Source: Enterococcus florum
Lineage (GTDB): Bacteria; Bacillota; Bacilli; Lactobacillales; Enterococcaceae
Reading direction: 5' to 3'
Length of the DNA: 64,000 nt
Assembly: GCF_004309355.1 (NCBI RefSeq)
Contig: NZ_BJCC01000031.1
Location: 1 to 64,000, forward strand
Part shown: positions 17,536 to 26,795 of the stretch, in pieces
Layout: each line of letters begins with the position of its first letter
Numbering within the stretch: the first letter of the stretch is position 1
The notes under the pieces: generated by a model
The model's input: the letters and a program-made list of their open reading frames with translations, nothing else
The model's database searches: none
Told to the model about the DNA's origin: nothing
Made by a program: the position numbers and the translations under genes

Positions 17536-18771
17536 ATGAAAAAAGTTTCGATGATTACACAAATCGTGATCGCTGTCTTAGTTGGGATCGTTTTTGGGTT
17601 ACTGCTGCCAAGTGCAGCAGTGCACCTAAAAATAATCGGAGATATTTTCTTAAAGTTGATGCAAATGGCGATCCCCATTCTTGTTTTGGGTCAAATCATT
17701 CAGGCAGTGGGTGGGATCAAAGCCAAAGAGCTGACCAGTTTAGGGATACGGACCATCATTGTATTTGGTGTTTCGTCTTTACTGGCGGCTGCTTGGGGCA
17801 TCCTGATGGCGGTTGTTTTAAGTCCGGGAAGAGGTGTAGCAATCGATGGGTTGTCAGACCAGTCGATACAGGCACAAGAAATTTCCCTAACGGAGACCTT
17901 GACAGGCTTTTTCTCAAAAAATATTTTTGAATCACTTGCGCAAGGCTCGATTATTCAAATCATTGTTTTTGCATTGTTCTTTGGATTGGCCCTCAGCAAA
18001 TTTATGGACAGCCATCCGAAGTCACTCTTGTTTCAAACGATCATAGATTTTAATGAAGTTATTATTATGATTATTCGCTATGTGATGTACTTGGCGCCTG
18101 TTGGAATCTTCGCTTTGATTTCTTCGACGATCAGTAATTTAGGGATTCAGATCATTTTGCCGTTAATGAAGTATTTGCTGGTTTACGGATTAGGAACATT
18201 GCTGTTCTTAGGCTTGTGGGTACTGGTGATCAGTCTTTATTGCCAAGTCAATCCTATTCGATTGGTCAGAAACATGAAGAATATGTCGATCATGGCGTTA
18301 GCAACGACCTCCTCTGCAATCACTTTACCGATTGCGATGGAAGAATCACGTGAACAGCTGGGTTTGGGGGATCGTATCACGAACCTTGTATTGCCTTTAG
18401 GAATGTCCTTGAATAGCAACGGATCAGCGATGCACATGAGCATTACGGTTATGACGATCGCTCAAATGTATCAAATGGATTTTGATGTACAACGAATGAT
18501 CTATTTGGCGATCACAGCAACCTTTGTTTCTCTGGCCAATGCTGTCGTTCCTGGAGCCGGCTTGGTTTCACTGGCGATCATCGTCCCTCAAATGGGCTTG
18601 CCGATCGAGAGTATTGCGATCTTTGCTGGAGTAGAATGGTTTGTCGGTATGCTGCGTACTATCTTGAACGTGAATTCAGATGTTTACTCGGCCATTATCG
18701 TCGCAAAATCTGTTAATGAAATCAGCTATGAGACATTCAACCAGAAAGGAAGCACCGCAAATGAAAAATGA
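17536..18771 (+). CDS. Dicarboxylate/amino acid:cation symporter (DAACS/SDF family)
   Basis: A 411-aa membrane protein of the GltP/DctA type. Visible family features are PILVLGQIIQAVGG near the N-terminus, the serine-rich re-entrant loop (ALATTSSAITLPIAMEES, about 255-272), and LPLGMSLNSNGSAMHMSI, a variant of the usual NMDGT region. The NMDGT variant suggests a ligand other than ordinary dicarboxylates. A monoanionic or ureido acid such as oxamate or ureidoglycolate would suit the operon. It overlaps the following dehydrogenase by 11 bases. Confidence 0.85.
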   Translation: MKKVSMITQIVIAVLVGIVFGLLLPSAAVHLKIIGDIFLKLMQMAIPILVLGQIIQAVGGIKAKELTSLGIRTIIVFGVSSLLAAAWGILMAVVLSPGRGVAIDGLSDQSIQAQEISLTETLTGFFSKNIFESLAQGSIIQIIVFALFFGLALSKFMDSHPKSLLFQTIIDFNEVIIMIIRYVMYLAPVGIFALISSTISNLGIQIILPLMKYLLVYGLGTLLFLGLWVLVISLYCQVNPIRLVRNMKNMSIMALATTSSAITLPIAMEESREQLGLGDRITNLVLPLGMSLNSNGSAMHMSITVMTIAQMYQMDFDVQRMIYLAITATFVSLANAVVPGAGLVSLAIIVPQMGLPIESIAIFAGVEWFVGMLRTILNVNSDVYSAIIVAKSVNEISYETFNQKGSTANEK

Positions 18772-19825
18772 GGTAGAGGTGGTCGACGCGGCAAGACTTT
18801 TCGACTTGATTCAACAAAAGCTGGTTAAAGCAGGGTTGCCCAACACACAAGCAAATGAGGTCTCAAAGCATTTAGTATTTGCGGATGCTTGCGGTATCCA
18901 TTCCCATGGCGCAGTGCGTGTCGAGTATTATGCGGAACGAATCAGCAAAGGCGGGGTTACCTTGACACCGCAGCTGGCCCTTGAGCAGACCGGACCGGCT
19001 ACGGGAATTTTCCATGGAGACAATGGGATTGGGCAATATGTTTGCGATGAAGCGTTAAAAGAAGCGATCAAGCTGGCACATGACACCGGTCTTTCTCTTG
19101 TCGGTGTGTCAAAGATGAGTCACAGTGGCGCCCTTTCCTATTATGTGAAAAAGGCAGCTGAACAAGATCTTATCGGTATCGCTATGTGTCAATCAGATCC
19201 GATGGTCGTGCCTTTCGGCGGCAGTGACAATTATTTTGGCACCAACCCAATTGCTTTTTCTGCGCCACGCAAAGAAGCACCGCCTGTGGTGTTTGATATG
19301 GCGACGAGTGTGCAAGCTTGGGGCAAGATTTTAGATGCGCGTTCTAAGAACGAACAGATTCCGAGCCACTGGGCAGTTGATGATCAAGGGAAAGCCACTA
19401 CGGATCCCTATGAAGTCAAAGGATTATTGCCGATTGCTGGACCAAAAGGCTACGGCTTAATGATGATGGTTGACGTTTTAGCAGGGACGCTGTTAGGCTT
19501 GCCATTTGGTAAACAGGTATCTTCTATGTACACCGATTTGACCGAAAAGAGAAATCTAGGGCAAGTGTTTTTAATGATCGATCCTAAACGGTTCACGGAT
19601 CTTGACGATTTTAAAGAAAAAATCGATCAAATGGTGGAGGAGCTGCATCAGACCTCTCCAGCTCCAGGCGTTGAAAAAGTTTTATATCCTGGGGAATTGG
19701 CTCAGATCACCTATGAGAAGTACATGCAGCAGGGAATCCCGATCGCTACATCGATTTATCAATACCTGATCAGTCCAGATGTCCACTACGATCAGTTTAG
19801 CGGCAAAGATTCCTTTGCGAAATAA
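18761..19825 (+). CDS. allD: Ureidoglycolate dehydrogenase-like oxidoreductase (LDH2/MDH2 family)
   Basis: A 354-aa NAD(P)-dependent enzyme of the malate/L-lactate dehydrogenase type 2 family. Visible motifs are GIHSHGAVRVEYY (about 45-57), SHSGALSYYVKKA (about 125) and GTNPIAFSAPR (about 165), the family's substrate and cofactor regions. AllD oxidises ureidoglycolate to oxalurate, the substrate of the AllFGH carbamoyltransferase encoded upstream, so context favours AllD over malate or sulfolactate dehydrogenase. ATG 18761 follows AGAAAGGAAG and overlaps the symporter gene. It is the last gene of the operon. Confidence 0.8.
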   Translation: MKNEVEVVDAARLFDLIQQKLVKAGLPNTQANEVSKHLVFADACGIHSHGAVRVEYYAERISKGGVTLTPQLALEQTGPATGIFHGDNGIGQYVCDEALKEAIKLAHDTGLSLVGVSKMSHSGALSYYVKKAAEQDLIGIAMCQSDPMVVPFGGSDNYFGTNPIAFSAPRKEAPPVVFDMATSVQAWGKILDARSKNEQIPSHWAVDDQGKATTDPYEVKGLLPIAGPKGYGLMMMVDVLAGTLLGLPFGKQVSSMYTDLTEKRNLGQVFLMIDPKRFTDLDDFKEKIDQMVEELHQTSPAPGVEKVLYPGELAQITYEKYMQQGIPIATSIYQYLISPDVHYDQFSGKDSFAK

Positions 19826-19891
19826 ATAGAGCGTGATGAGATACGTATCGAATCATTGTGAAGATGGGGCGATACGAAGTTGATTTAAGAA

Positions 19892-19936
19892 AAAAAGGTC
19901 TGTTCCTATCAATGAGAAGGAACAGGCCTTTTTAAA
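19892..19936. terminator. Bidirectional terminator after the ureide operon
   Basis: AAAAAGGTCTGTTCCT and AGGAACAGGCCTTTTT form a long stem flanked by A and T runs, placed between the convergent allD-like and ndk genes. It can end transcription from both sides. Confidence 0.9.
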
Positions 19937-19941
19937 TGGCA

Positions 19942-20346
19942 TTATAAATGAGAAAAAAAGCGTTGGATCTCTACTTCAGCACTCTCTTTCGAATCGGAAG
20001 CGTGAACGATGTTTTCAGTCGTACTGCTGGCAAAATCACCGCGAATGGTCCCTGCAGCTGCATTCAGCACATTGGTAGCGCCCAACAGTTGTCTGACTAG
20101 AGCGATGACATCTGTGCCTTCTAATAGAAGAAAAACGACTGGACCTGATGTCATATAAGCAATTAAATCAGGGAAAAACGGTTTGTCCTGTAAATGGGCA
20201 TAATGCTCTTTGGCTACTGCTTCGGTCACTATTCCTTGATACATTTCCTTGATTAGCAGATTTTTATCTTCGAACCGTTGAATGATTCTGCCTGTTAGTT
20301 TTCGTTTCACGCCGTCTGGTTTGATAATGACTAAGGTTTGTTCCAT
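19942..20346 (-). CDS. ndk: Nucleoside diphosphate kinase
   Basis: A 134-aa protein, the usual length for bacterial Ndk. N-terminal TLVIIKPDGVKR and the active-site block ENIVHASDS (with catalytic His) are diagnostic. The enzyme exchanges gamma phosphates between nucleoside tri- and diphosphates via a phospho-His. I prefer ATG 20346 because AGGAG lies 9 bases upstream; the ATG at 20355 is too close to that site. It stands alone downstream of phosphoketolase, separated by a terminator. Confidence 0.95.
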   Translation of the reverse strand: MEQTLVIIKPDGVKRKLTGRIIQRFEDKNLLIKEMYQGIVTEAVAKEHYAHLQDKPFFPDLIAYMTSGPVVFLLLEGTDVIALVRQLLGATNVLNAAAGTIRGDFASSTTENIVHASDSKESAEVEIQRFFSHL

Positions 20347-20370
20347 GTTGTTCATCTCCTTTTATGTGAT

Positions 20371-20400
20371 AGAAAAGAGGTTTAGCTTACACTAAACCTC
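20371..20400 (-). terminator. Intrinsic terminator of the phosphoketolase gene
   Basis: GAGGTTTAG and CTAAACCTC (20377-20400) form a perfect 9-base stem, followed on the minus strand by TTTTCT. It lies 10 bases past the phosphoketolase stop. Confidence 0.8.
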
Positions 20401-20409
20401 CGAATGCTG

Positions 20410-22791
20410 TTAGCCTTGAAGAACAGCGACTTTTAATGCTTCCCATTGCCAATTCTCAACCTCTGGAATGTCTGTTCCATTGGCACGAATATAGTCATAG
20501 TGGTATTGGAGTGTTTCATCCATTTTAGCAGAAAATGCTGCTGCTTGGGAACCTAATACGGCGTTTGCTGCATCTTGTGCCAAGTGGAAGCGATCCATTT
20601 CGCTAAAGACCCGCATATCAAATGGGGTGGTGATATCGCCATTTTCCCGATAACCATGAATATGAATATTGTGATTGGTACGATCAAAGAAGATGTCTCT
20701 AATCATGCCTTCATAGCCGTGGAAGGCAAAGACGATCGGTTTGTCTGCTGTAAACAGTGCATCAAATGCTTCATCGCTCAATCCCCGCGGATCAACCTCT
20801 GGGTGGCGCAGCTTCAAAAGATCCACCACGTTAATAAAGCGGATTTTCAAGTCAGGGAACTGCTTGTTCAAGATCGAAACCGCTGCTAAAGCTTCCAGGT
20901 TAGGCTCGGTTCCAGCTGCGGCAATCACCAAATCAGGTTCGCCGCCATCATCGGTACTGGCCCAATCGATGACCTTCAAGCCTTTTTCTACCAACTCTTC
21001 GGCTTCATCCGCTGAATAGAATTGCGGACGAGGATGTTTGCTGGATACGATCAAATTGATGACTTGTTTGTCCTGCATCGCTTTATCCATAACCGCCATC
21101 AAGCTGTTGGCATCTGCTGGCAGATATTCCCGAATAAATTCCGGTTTCTTCTCAGCCAAATGGGTCAATACCCCTGGATCTTGGTGGGTGTAGCCATTGT
21201 GGTCCTGTTGGAACACAGTAGACGTTGCGATCACATTCAAGGCAGGGTATTCTTTACGCCACGCATGGGCACTGGCTTTGCGCATCCATTTGAAATGCTG
21301 CGTTAACATCGAGTCTACTACGCGCAAGAACGATTCGTAACTGGCAAAGAACCCATGACGTCCTGTTAGTACATAGCCTTCCAAAAAGCCTTCTGCTTGG
21401 TGCTCGGACAATTGGCCATCAATGACACGCCCCACGGAGGATTGCCACTCATCGGTGCTGTCTTTTGGCTCCAGCCATTGACGATCTGTCGCTTCAAAGA
21501 CTTTGTTTAAACGATTGGACTTGGTTTCGTCTGGTCCAAAGATTCGGAAATTGGTTGGGTTTTCGATCACCATATCTCGTGCCTGCTGCCCAAAAATAAT
21601 CATATCCTGTGCCATTACAGCCCCTGGTGTCGAGGTGTCAATTGCATATTGTTTCCAATCCGGCATCTTCATCGGTTTTGGATCGATTCCACCGTTGGTA
21701 ATCGGGTTGGTAGACATCCGTTTGTCGCCTTTTGGCGAGAGGGCCTTTAGTTCCTCAACGATTTTGCCGTTTTCGTCAAACAGCTCTTCTGGACGGTAGG
21801 ATTTCAACCAAGCCACTAATTTGTCAATGTGTTCCATATGCTCAGATCCCACTGGGATCGGCACTTGGTGTGCTCGGAAGGTCCCAGCGATTTGTTCGCC
21901 ATCCCAGGTTTCAGGGCCAGTCCAGCCTTTTGGCGTGCGGAAAATGATCATTGGCCATTTTGGCATCGCTGCCTCTTTCGCATCGCTCTTACGGGCTTCG
22001 CTTTGAATTGTTTGAATCTCTTCAATCACAGCGTCCAAGGTTTCAGCCATCGCTGGATGCACTTGTTCTGGATCTGTGCCTTCAACGAAATACGGATTCC
22101 ACCCCATCCCTTCAAAATAGTTTGCTAAATCTTCGTTGGATTTGCGGGAAAGAATTGTAGGATTGGAGATTTTGCCGCCATTCAGGTAAAGGATCGGCAA
22201 GACCGCACCGTCATTGACCGGATTGATAAAGACATTGGAAAACCAGCCGCTTGCTAGAGGCCCTGTTTCCGCTTCGCCGTCTCCGACAACTGTTGCGGCA
22301 ATTACTTCAGGATTGTCTAAAATGGCTCCCGTCGCATGAGACAATGCGTAGCCAAGTTCGCCGCCTTCATGAATCGAGCCTGGTGTTTCTGGTGCCGCAT
22401 GTGAAGCGATTCCGCCAGGGAAAGAGAAGACTTTGCACAGGTTTTTCAAGCCTTCTTCGTCTTCTGTGTAGTCAGGATAAATCTCTGTATAGCTGCCATC
22501 GATATAAGAGTTGGACACCATCACTTGGCCGCCATGTCCAGGGCCTTCCACATAAAACATGTTCAGATCATACTTGTTGATGGCCCGATTTAAGTGTGCA
22601 TACAAAAAGTTTTGGCCGGAAATGGTGCCCCAGTGACCGATCGGATGGGTCTTCACATCTTCTTTTTGAATGGGCCGGCGCAATAGAGGATTGTCCTTTA
22701 AGTACATTTGAGCCACCGAGATATAATTGGCGGCCCGCCACCAGGCATCGACCTTTGCAAGATAGTCTTTGGAATCGAACGTAGTTGTCAT
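20410..22791 (-). CDS. xfp: Xylulose-5-phosphate/fructose-6-phosphate phosphoketolase
   Basis: A 793-aa thiamine-diphosphate enzyme of the full family length. Visible features include [11 protein letters not shown] near residue 51, the ThDP/metal region [15 protein letters not shown] (about 170-185) and [16 protein letters not shown] near the C-terminus. It splits xylulose 5-phosphate (and often fructose 6-phosphate) to acetyl phosphate plus glyceraldehyde 3-phosphate or erythrose 4-phosphate. This gives pentose and polyol breakdown an ATP-yielding acetate branch. The start has AAAGGAG 7 bases upstream. It is monocistronic and preceded by a long AT-rich control region. Confidence 0.96.
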   Translation of the reverse strand: MTTTFDSKDYLAKVDAWWRAANYISVAQMYLKDNPLLRRPIQKEDVKTHPIGHWGTISGQNFLYAHLNRAINKYDLNMFYVEGPGHGGQVMVSNSYIDGSYTEIYPDYTEDEEGLKNLCKVFSFPGGIASHAAPETPGSIHEGGELGYALSHATGAILDNPEVIAATVVGDGEAETGPLASGWFSNVFINPVNDGAVLPILYLNGGKISNPTILSRKSNEDLANYFEGMGWNPYFVEGTDPEQVHPAMAETLDAVIEEIQTIQSEARKSDAKEAAMPKWPMIIFRTPKGWTGPETWDGEQIAGTFRAHQVPIPVGSEHMEHIDKLVAWLKSYRPEELFDENGKIVEELKALSPKGDKRMSTNPITNGGIDPKPMKMPDWKQYAIDTSTPGAVMAQDMIIFGQQARDMVIENPTNFRIFGPDETKSNRLNKVFEATDRQWLEPKDSTDEWQSSVGRVIDGQLSEHQAEGFLEGYVLTGRHGFFASYESFLRVVDSMLTQHFKWMRKASAHAWRKEYPALNVIATSTVFQQDHNGYTHQDPGVLTHLAEKKPEFIREYLPADANSLMAVMDKAMQDKQVINLIVSSKHPRPQFYSADEAEELVEKGLKVIDWASTDDGGEPDLVIAAAGTEPNLEALAAVSILNKQFPDLKIRFINVVDLLKLRHPEVDPRGLSDEAFDALFTADKPIVFAFHGYEGMIRDIFFDRTNHNIHIHGYRENGDITTPFDMRVFSEMDRFHLAQDAANAVLGSQAAAFSAKMDETLQYHYDYIRANGTDIPEVENWQWEALKVAVLQG

Positions 22792-22831
22792 GATAGATCT
22801 CCTTTGTAGTAAAATTTACTTTTATTGTTTG

Positions 22832-22844
22832 GGTATAATATACC
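22832..22844. promoter_or_regulatory. Palindrome GGTATAATATACC, copy 1
   Basis: A 13-base near-perfect palindrome (GGTATA-A-TATACC). An identical copy lies at 22973-22985. This copy contains the -10 element of the probable phosphoketolase promoter, so binding here would block RNA polymerase. Confidence 0.6.
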
Positions 22845-22865
22845 TTTATCTTGTGAACTTGTAAA
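22837..22865 (-). promoter_or_regulatory. Sigma-A promoter of the phosphoketolase gene
   Basis: On the minus strand, TTTACA (plus coordinates 22860-22865) and TATATT (22837-22842) are separated by exactly 17 bases, about 45 bases before the xfp start. The -10 box is inside palindrome copy 1. Confidence 0.65.
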
Positions 22866-22972
22866 CTATTTTTTTGTAAAAAAACAGGTTTTTGTAATTT
22901 CTAGATATTAGTAATTGCTTTTTATATTACCTATATTGGCTATAGCTAAGAATAAACTATTTTAAAATAACG

Positions 22973-22985
22973 GGTATAATATACC
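22973..22985. promoter_or_regulatory. Palindrome GGTATAATATACC, copy 2
   Basis: An exact second copy, 141 bases upstream of copy 1 relative to xfp. On the minus strand it again contains TATATT, with a weaker -35-like TTTTGC 17 bases before. A distal promoter or an auxiliary operator are both possible. Confidence 0.5.
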
Positions 22986-23115
22986 TTAATTAAATAATTT
23001 GCAAAAGATTTGCGCCATACAAAAAAGTCATTTTGGCTGGAAAAATGAGAATCAGTCAAGATGGGGCAGATTCATCAGACAAGCAAACTCGTTGTTAATA
23101 TTTTCACAAAAAGGG

Positions 23116-23144
23116 TTGACGAAAAAAATTTTCTATGGAATAAT
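23116..23144 (+). promoter_or_regulatory. Sigma-A promoter for the 23263 gene
   Basis: TTGACG (23116-23121), a 17-base spacer, and AATAAT (23139-23144). It points toward the TIM-barrel-like gene, leaving a leader of about 110 bases. Confidence 0.7.
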
Positions 23145-23156
23145 ACGAAATTAATT

Positions 23157-23226
23157 AGAAAACCTCCTAGGACGAATCCGTTTTCTGAACAAACAAAAAG
23201 CAATTTTTTTTGCTTTTATTTGTGAT
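23157..23226 (+). promoter_or_regulatory. Leader hairpins before the 23263 gene
   Basis: Two successive structures follow the promoter. The first is AGAAAAC (23157-23163) pairing with GTTTTCT (23180-23186). The second is AAAAAGC-AATTTTTTTT-GCTTTT (about 23197-23217), a weak U-rich stem. Together they could act as an operator plus attenuator. No known riboswitch class was recognised. Confidence 0.35.
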
Positions 23227-23262
23227 TATTTTCACCAATATGGATTGGAAGGAAGAAAAACT

Positions 23263-23937
23263 ATGCAAAAAAAGCAAGTAAGCATTCCCTTTTACTGTGT
23301 CAACTCACAGGTTTTATGGAAAGAGGAAGCAGCGGTTGAACATGCGGTGCTGATTGATCAAAAGATAGCTGAGCTTGGCATCGATGCAATTTTTACTGCC
23401 TGTGCGAGAGATATTGCGAAAATCAACCAAGCAACGAACCGGCTTTTGCTTGGTGTCGTCTTTGAGGAGCATTCGATCAAGGAGCTTGAACGGTTAAAAA
23501 AAGAGGGCGCAGATCTTTTGATCCTCGACCAAACCGGTTCTTCCGATCAATTAAAAAAAGTTTTGAAGGCAGCTCAAGCGCTGCAGTATTTGACCTTGCT
23601 GCGTACGGAAAATCCATACGACCTGTCAGCAGCCTTATTGGACCATTTAGACATTTTAAAATGGAAATTTGCCAATAAACGAGCAGCAGAAACTATTTTT
23701 AATGATCCTTCTGCGGAGCAAAAGCAGCTGATCAGACAGCTGAAAAAAGACTATCCGCAGTTGTCTATTATTTATGGTGCGGATGCAATTTCGGCGAACA
23801 CCGTGCTGAATGGATTGCTGGCAGGAATGGACGGTGTGGGTGAGGTCGATTGCACTGAAAGCACGCACAAAACTAGACGGGAAATGCTTAAGCTGGTCCA
23901 CGATTACAAAAATGTTCAGACTTTTTTGAATTCATAG
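23263..23937 (+). CDS. Unassigned protein with triosephosphate-isomerase-like TIM-barrel character
   Basis: A 224-aa cytoplasmic protein; ATG 23263 follows GGAAGGAAG. I do not recognise it with certainty. Its alternating short strands and helices (ADLLILDQTG, YLTLLRTENPYDL, LSIIYGADAISANTVLNGLLAGMDGVGEV) look like a beta/alpha barrel. The last segment resembles the phosphate-binding end of triosephosphate isomerases, where a Gly-rich strand precedes a helix. Canonical TIM catalytic motifs are not complete. It is followed 53 bases later by a SorC-type sugar-phosphate-responsive regulator, so a role in an uncharacterised sugar-phosphate step is likely. Confidence 0.6.
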   Translation: MQKKQVSIPFYCVNSQVLWKEEAAVEHAVLIDQKIAELGIDAIFTACARDIAKINQATNRLLLGVVFEEHSIKELERLKKEGADLLILDQTGSSDQLKKVLKAAQALQYLTLLRTENPYDLSAALLDHLDILKWKFANKRAAETIFNDPSAEQKQLIRQLKKDYPQLSIIYGADAISANTVLNGLLAGMDGVGEVDCTESTHKTRREMLKLVHDYKNVQTFLNS

Positions 23938-23990
23938 CAGGATTGACGTATACTCTTCATAAATCAATCGACATGACTATGGAGGCACCG

Positions 23991-24935
23991 ATGAGTTTAG
24001 CAGATGACAAAAGATTGCTGGTAGAGATTTCTTCGCTGTATTATGAACAGGGACTAAAGCAGGAAGAGATCGCTAAGAAAGTTAAAATCAGCCGTTCATT
24101 AGTATCAAAATATTTAGTAAGAGCCAGAGACGAAGGCATTGTGGAGATCATTATCCATGACAGTTACGCTAGTCCCTACCGATCTCTGGAAGAAGAGCTG
24201 CAGAAAAAATTTGTGCTGAAGGAAGTACTGTGTGTCGATACGGCCGACCGTGGCATTCAAAACAAATTGTTGGGGATCGCAGCAGCCAAATATTTGTCCA
24301 GAGTCGTGAAGCCGGGCTATACAATCAGTGTTTCCGCAGGTACGACTGTTCATGAAGCTGCTGTTAATTTTCCAAAACAACAGCACCCCACTCTCACATT
24401 TGTACCGTTAGTCGGCGGAATGGGGATGGAGCATATCACGATTCAGTCTAATCGGGTTTGTGAGTTGTTTGCTTCGCGCTGCGGAGGAAAAGTGACGGAG
24501 CTGCATGCGCCGATTACAGTGGACGACAAGGAAGCCAAAAGAGTGTTATCTAGTCAATCCTTTATCAAAAAAGTTTTTGAAGAAGGTCAGGCGGCGGATA
24601 TTGCGTTAGTAGGTATTGGCGGCATCCCTATCTATTCTACGCTAACGGATGCGTATTTATCTGACCAAGTGAATGAAGATTCCGAGTATTCGCAAGAAAA
24701 GATTGCTGGAGACATTTGCTATAATTTTATTGATCATGCAGGAAGACTGGCTGACTGCTCGTGGAATGAACGGGTGATCGCCATCGATCTGGAGAAGCTC
24801 AAACAGGTTCCGTTGAAAATCGCGGTTTCTGGTGGAAGGGAAAAAGTTGAGGGCATACGAGCGGCACTCGCCGGGAAATTAGTGGATGTGTTGATTACAG
24901 ATGAAAAAACAGCAAGAAGATTGCTGGAACCTTAA
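23991..24935 (+). CDS. SorC/DeoR-type sugar-binding transcriptional regulator
   Basis: A 314-aa regulator; ATG 23991 follows ATGGAGG. An N-terminal helix-turn-helix (YYEQGLKQEEIAKKVKISRSLVSKYLVRARDEGIVEI, about 15-50) is followed by a SorC-type effector domain (PGYTISVSAGTTVHEAA, FVPLVGGMG, ADIALVGIGG and SGGREKVEGIRAAL). The effector domain is related to phosphosugar isomerases and usually binds a sugar phosphate. It probably controls the gene upstream and itself; its regulon beyond that is unknown. Confidence 0.88.
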   Translation: MSLADDKRLLVEISSLYYEQGLKQEEIAKKVKISRSLVSKYLVRARDEGIVEIIIHDSYASPYRSLEEELQKKFVLKEVLCVDTADRGIQNKLLGIAAAKYLSRVVKPGYTISVSAGTTVHEAAVNFPKQQHPTLTFVPLVGGMGMEHITIQSNRVCELFASRCGGKVTELHAPITVDDKEAKRVLSSQSFIKKVFEEGQAADIALVGIGGIPIYSTLTDAYLSDQVNEDSEYSQEKIAGDICYNFIDHAGRLADCSWNERVIAIDLEKLKQVPLKIAVSGGREKVEGIRAALAGKLVDVLITDEKTARRLLEP

Positions 24936-24976
24936 TCAGCTATTTTTCTGCATTTTAAGCTTTGCCTATTCAGTAT

Positions 24977-25010
24977 GAGGCACTTCTTTCTTAGAGGTGT
25001 CTCTTTTTTT
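24977..25010 (+). terminator. Intrinsic terminator after the SorC-type gene
   Basis: GAGGCACTTCT pairs with AGAGGTGTCTC (11 pairs with two G-T wobbles), followed by seven T residues. Confidence 0.85.
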
Positions 25011-25117
25011 CGTAAATTTACTGTTGCTCAGCTATAATACAAGAAGAAAATACCGTAAACCAAAATGGTCTCTAGGATCGACAGCCATTTTAAATTTACT
25101 GAAAGAAGGGTCTAAGA

Positions 25118-26260
25118 ATGTCGCTGAAAGAGCGAATTATTGCAGAAAGCCAACGATTGGGTATTGATAAGATCGGATTTGCCTCTGCTGAGCCTTTTAC
25201 AGAGCTGGAGGCGTCGCTTCGGGAACAAAAGGCACGGGGATATACTTCCGGCTTTGAACATCCGGTGATCGAAGAACGAATCTATCCAGAGAAAACCTTT
25301 GAACAGCCCAAAACGATTATTTCAATCGCCTTAGCGTATCCAACGAAAGCACGAGAGACGGTTCCCAAAGATGAAAAGCGCGGTATGTTTGCCCGGGCTT
25401 CTTGGGGAATCGACTACCATGACATCTTGCGCGATCGATTGAATCGGCTGATCGATTTTATTCAAACAGAAGCCAAGACACGTCAGGAATCAGAAAATTG
25501 GCGGTTCGCCCCTCAAGTGGATACAGGTGAGCTGCTTGATGTATCTGTTGCTCAACGAGCTGGTCTTGGATTTATCGGTCGCAATGGGTTGCTGATCACA
25601 GAGGAATTCGGTTCGTTTGTCTATTTAGGGGAAATCATCACCAATATTGAATTTGAAGTGGATGACCCTATCCCTTTTGGCTGCGGGGACTGCATGCGTT
25701 GTATAAATGGATGCCCAACCAAAGCATTGTTGGGAGACGGCCGGATGAACGCGCAGCGCTGTCTTTCCTATCAAACACAAACAAAGGGGATGATGCCGGA
25801 TGAATACCGAAAAAAAATGCGCAATGTCATTTATGGCTGTGATATTTGTCAATTGGTTTGTCCCTACAATCAGGGAAAGGACGTCCATTTTCATGAAGAA
25901 ATGGAGCCTGAGATCGATACCGTTTATCCTAAACTAAAACCGATGCTGCAGCTGTCCAACAAAGAATTCAACAAGCAGTTTGGTCATTTGGCTGGCTCTT
26001 GGCGCGGCAAGAAACCGTTGCAGCGCAATGCGATCATTGCTTTAGCGAACCTAGGCGATCGCAGTGCTTTATCAGAAATTTTTCAAGTGGCAAAAGACGA
26101 TGTTCGGCCGGTTCTTCGTGGAACAGCGGCTTGGGCCATTGGACGTTTAGGCAAAAAGGAAGCTGAAAAGTGGCTGGCTTCTTTGCAGGAATTGAAAGAG
26201 CAGGAACAGGATGAAGCAGCGTTGCTGGAGATAGAGAAAGCGCTGGAGATGCTGGAATAA
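25118..26260 (+). CDS. queG: Epoxyqueuosine reductase
   Basis: A 380-aa cobalamin-dependent iron-sulfur enzyme. It carries two [4Fe-4S] motifs: [16 protein letters not shown] (about 189-204) and [12 protein letters not shown] (about 241-252). The N-terminal region [11 protein letters not shown] is typical, and HEAT/PBS-like repeats follow at the C-terminus ([14 protein letters not shown]). QueG reduces epoxyqueuosine to queuosine in tRNA wobble positions. The family length and domain order are complete. It is preceded by GAAAGAAGG and stands as a single gene. Confidence 0.95.
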   Translation: MSLKERIIAESQRLGIDKIGFASAEPFTELEASLREQKARGYTSGFEHPVIEERIYPEKTFEQPKTIISIALAYPTKARETVPKDEKRGMFARASWGIDYHDILRDRLNRLIDFIQTEAKTRQESENWRFAPQVDTGELLDVSVAQRAGLGFIGRNGLLITEEFGSFVYLGEIITNIEFEVDDPIPFGCGDCMRCINGCPTKALLGDGRMNAQRCLSYQTQTKGMMPDEYRKKMRNVIYGCDICQLVCPYNQGKDVHFHEEMEPEIDTVYPKLKPMLQLSNKEFNKQFGHLAGSWRGKKPLQRNAIIALANLGDRSALSEIFQVAKDDVRPVLRGTAAWAIGRLGKKEAEKWLASLQELKEQEQDEAALLEIEKALEMLE

Positions 26261-26280
26261 AAGTAATAGAGTAGTGAAAC

Positions 26281-26318
26281 AAGGAGCGCCCTCGTTTTTT
26301 GAGGAGTGCTCCTTTTTT
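26281..26318 (+). terminator. Intrinsic terminator after queG
   Basis: AAGGAGCGCCCTC and GAGGAGTGCTCCTT form an imperfect stem around a T-rich loop, followed by a T run. Confidence 0.75.
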
Positions 26319-26795
26319 GGATCATTGATTGAAATTTTATTAATAGCGACACTAAAGTTTGCGATAATGATGGAAGGAGGGAGTATGAATCATGAAGCTC
26401 GGACGGTTTTATGAGTTTGAAAATACCTTGATTCGCTAAGAAAGATAATCAAAAAATGCAGTTAAAGAAGAGAGACAAACTATTTTGCGTAAGTCTGACG
26501 AGTAGACTCGTCATAAAAGAGATCACTAGTTGCTGTACTAACGAACAATTGCATGAATCATCCTGCACTTTGACGGTTGTACAAAGGAGGCTGGTCAATC
26601 GATTTCGGTATTCGGCTTCGTAAAGGCAAAAAAATTGGTTGATCGTGAGGATATTCCATTAATGGGAGTGGAGAGGCTTATAAAAAGTCCTTATTACCAT
26701 TATTGATTGCATGAATCATCTTGCAACAAGTATGATCCTTGAAGGTTCTTTTTCAGTTTAAGATGTACATAGAAAGAGAGAAAGAAGGTCATAGG
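26319..26795. other. Gene-poor 477-base control region before the PTS/aldolase operon, with direct repeats
   Basis: No gene of ordinary length is seen. It holds an 18/19-identical direct repeat, TTGCATGAATCATCCTGCA (26549-26567) and TTGCATGAATCATCTTGCA (26707-26725). A partial third match, ATGAATCAT, is at 26385. A 15-codon reading frame with a good ribosome site (GGAGGGAG) starts at ATG 26393. An open stretch in another frame (about 26560-26706) has no start codon. The repeats each have TGCA at both ends and are candidate operators for the operon's PRD regulator. The short frames look like remnants or chance. Confidence 0.4.

Noticed and set aside
22251-22580. Plus-strand open frames inside the phosphoketolase gene
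   Set aside because: Several frames stay open because of codon bias of the highly expressed gene on the other strand; none has a ribosome site or family match.
26319-26795. Sigma-54 promoter for the mannose-family PTS operon
   Set aside because: I looked for TGGCA-N6-TTGC because such PTS operons are often sigma-54 dependent. None was found, and the regulator lacks the AAA+ domain.
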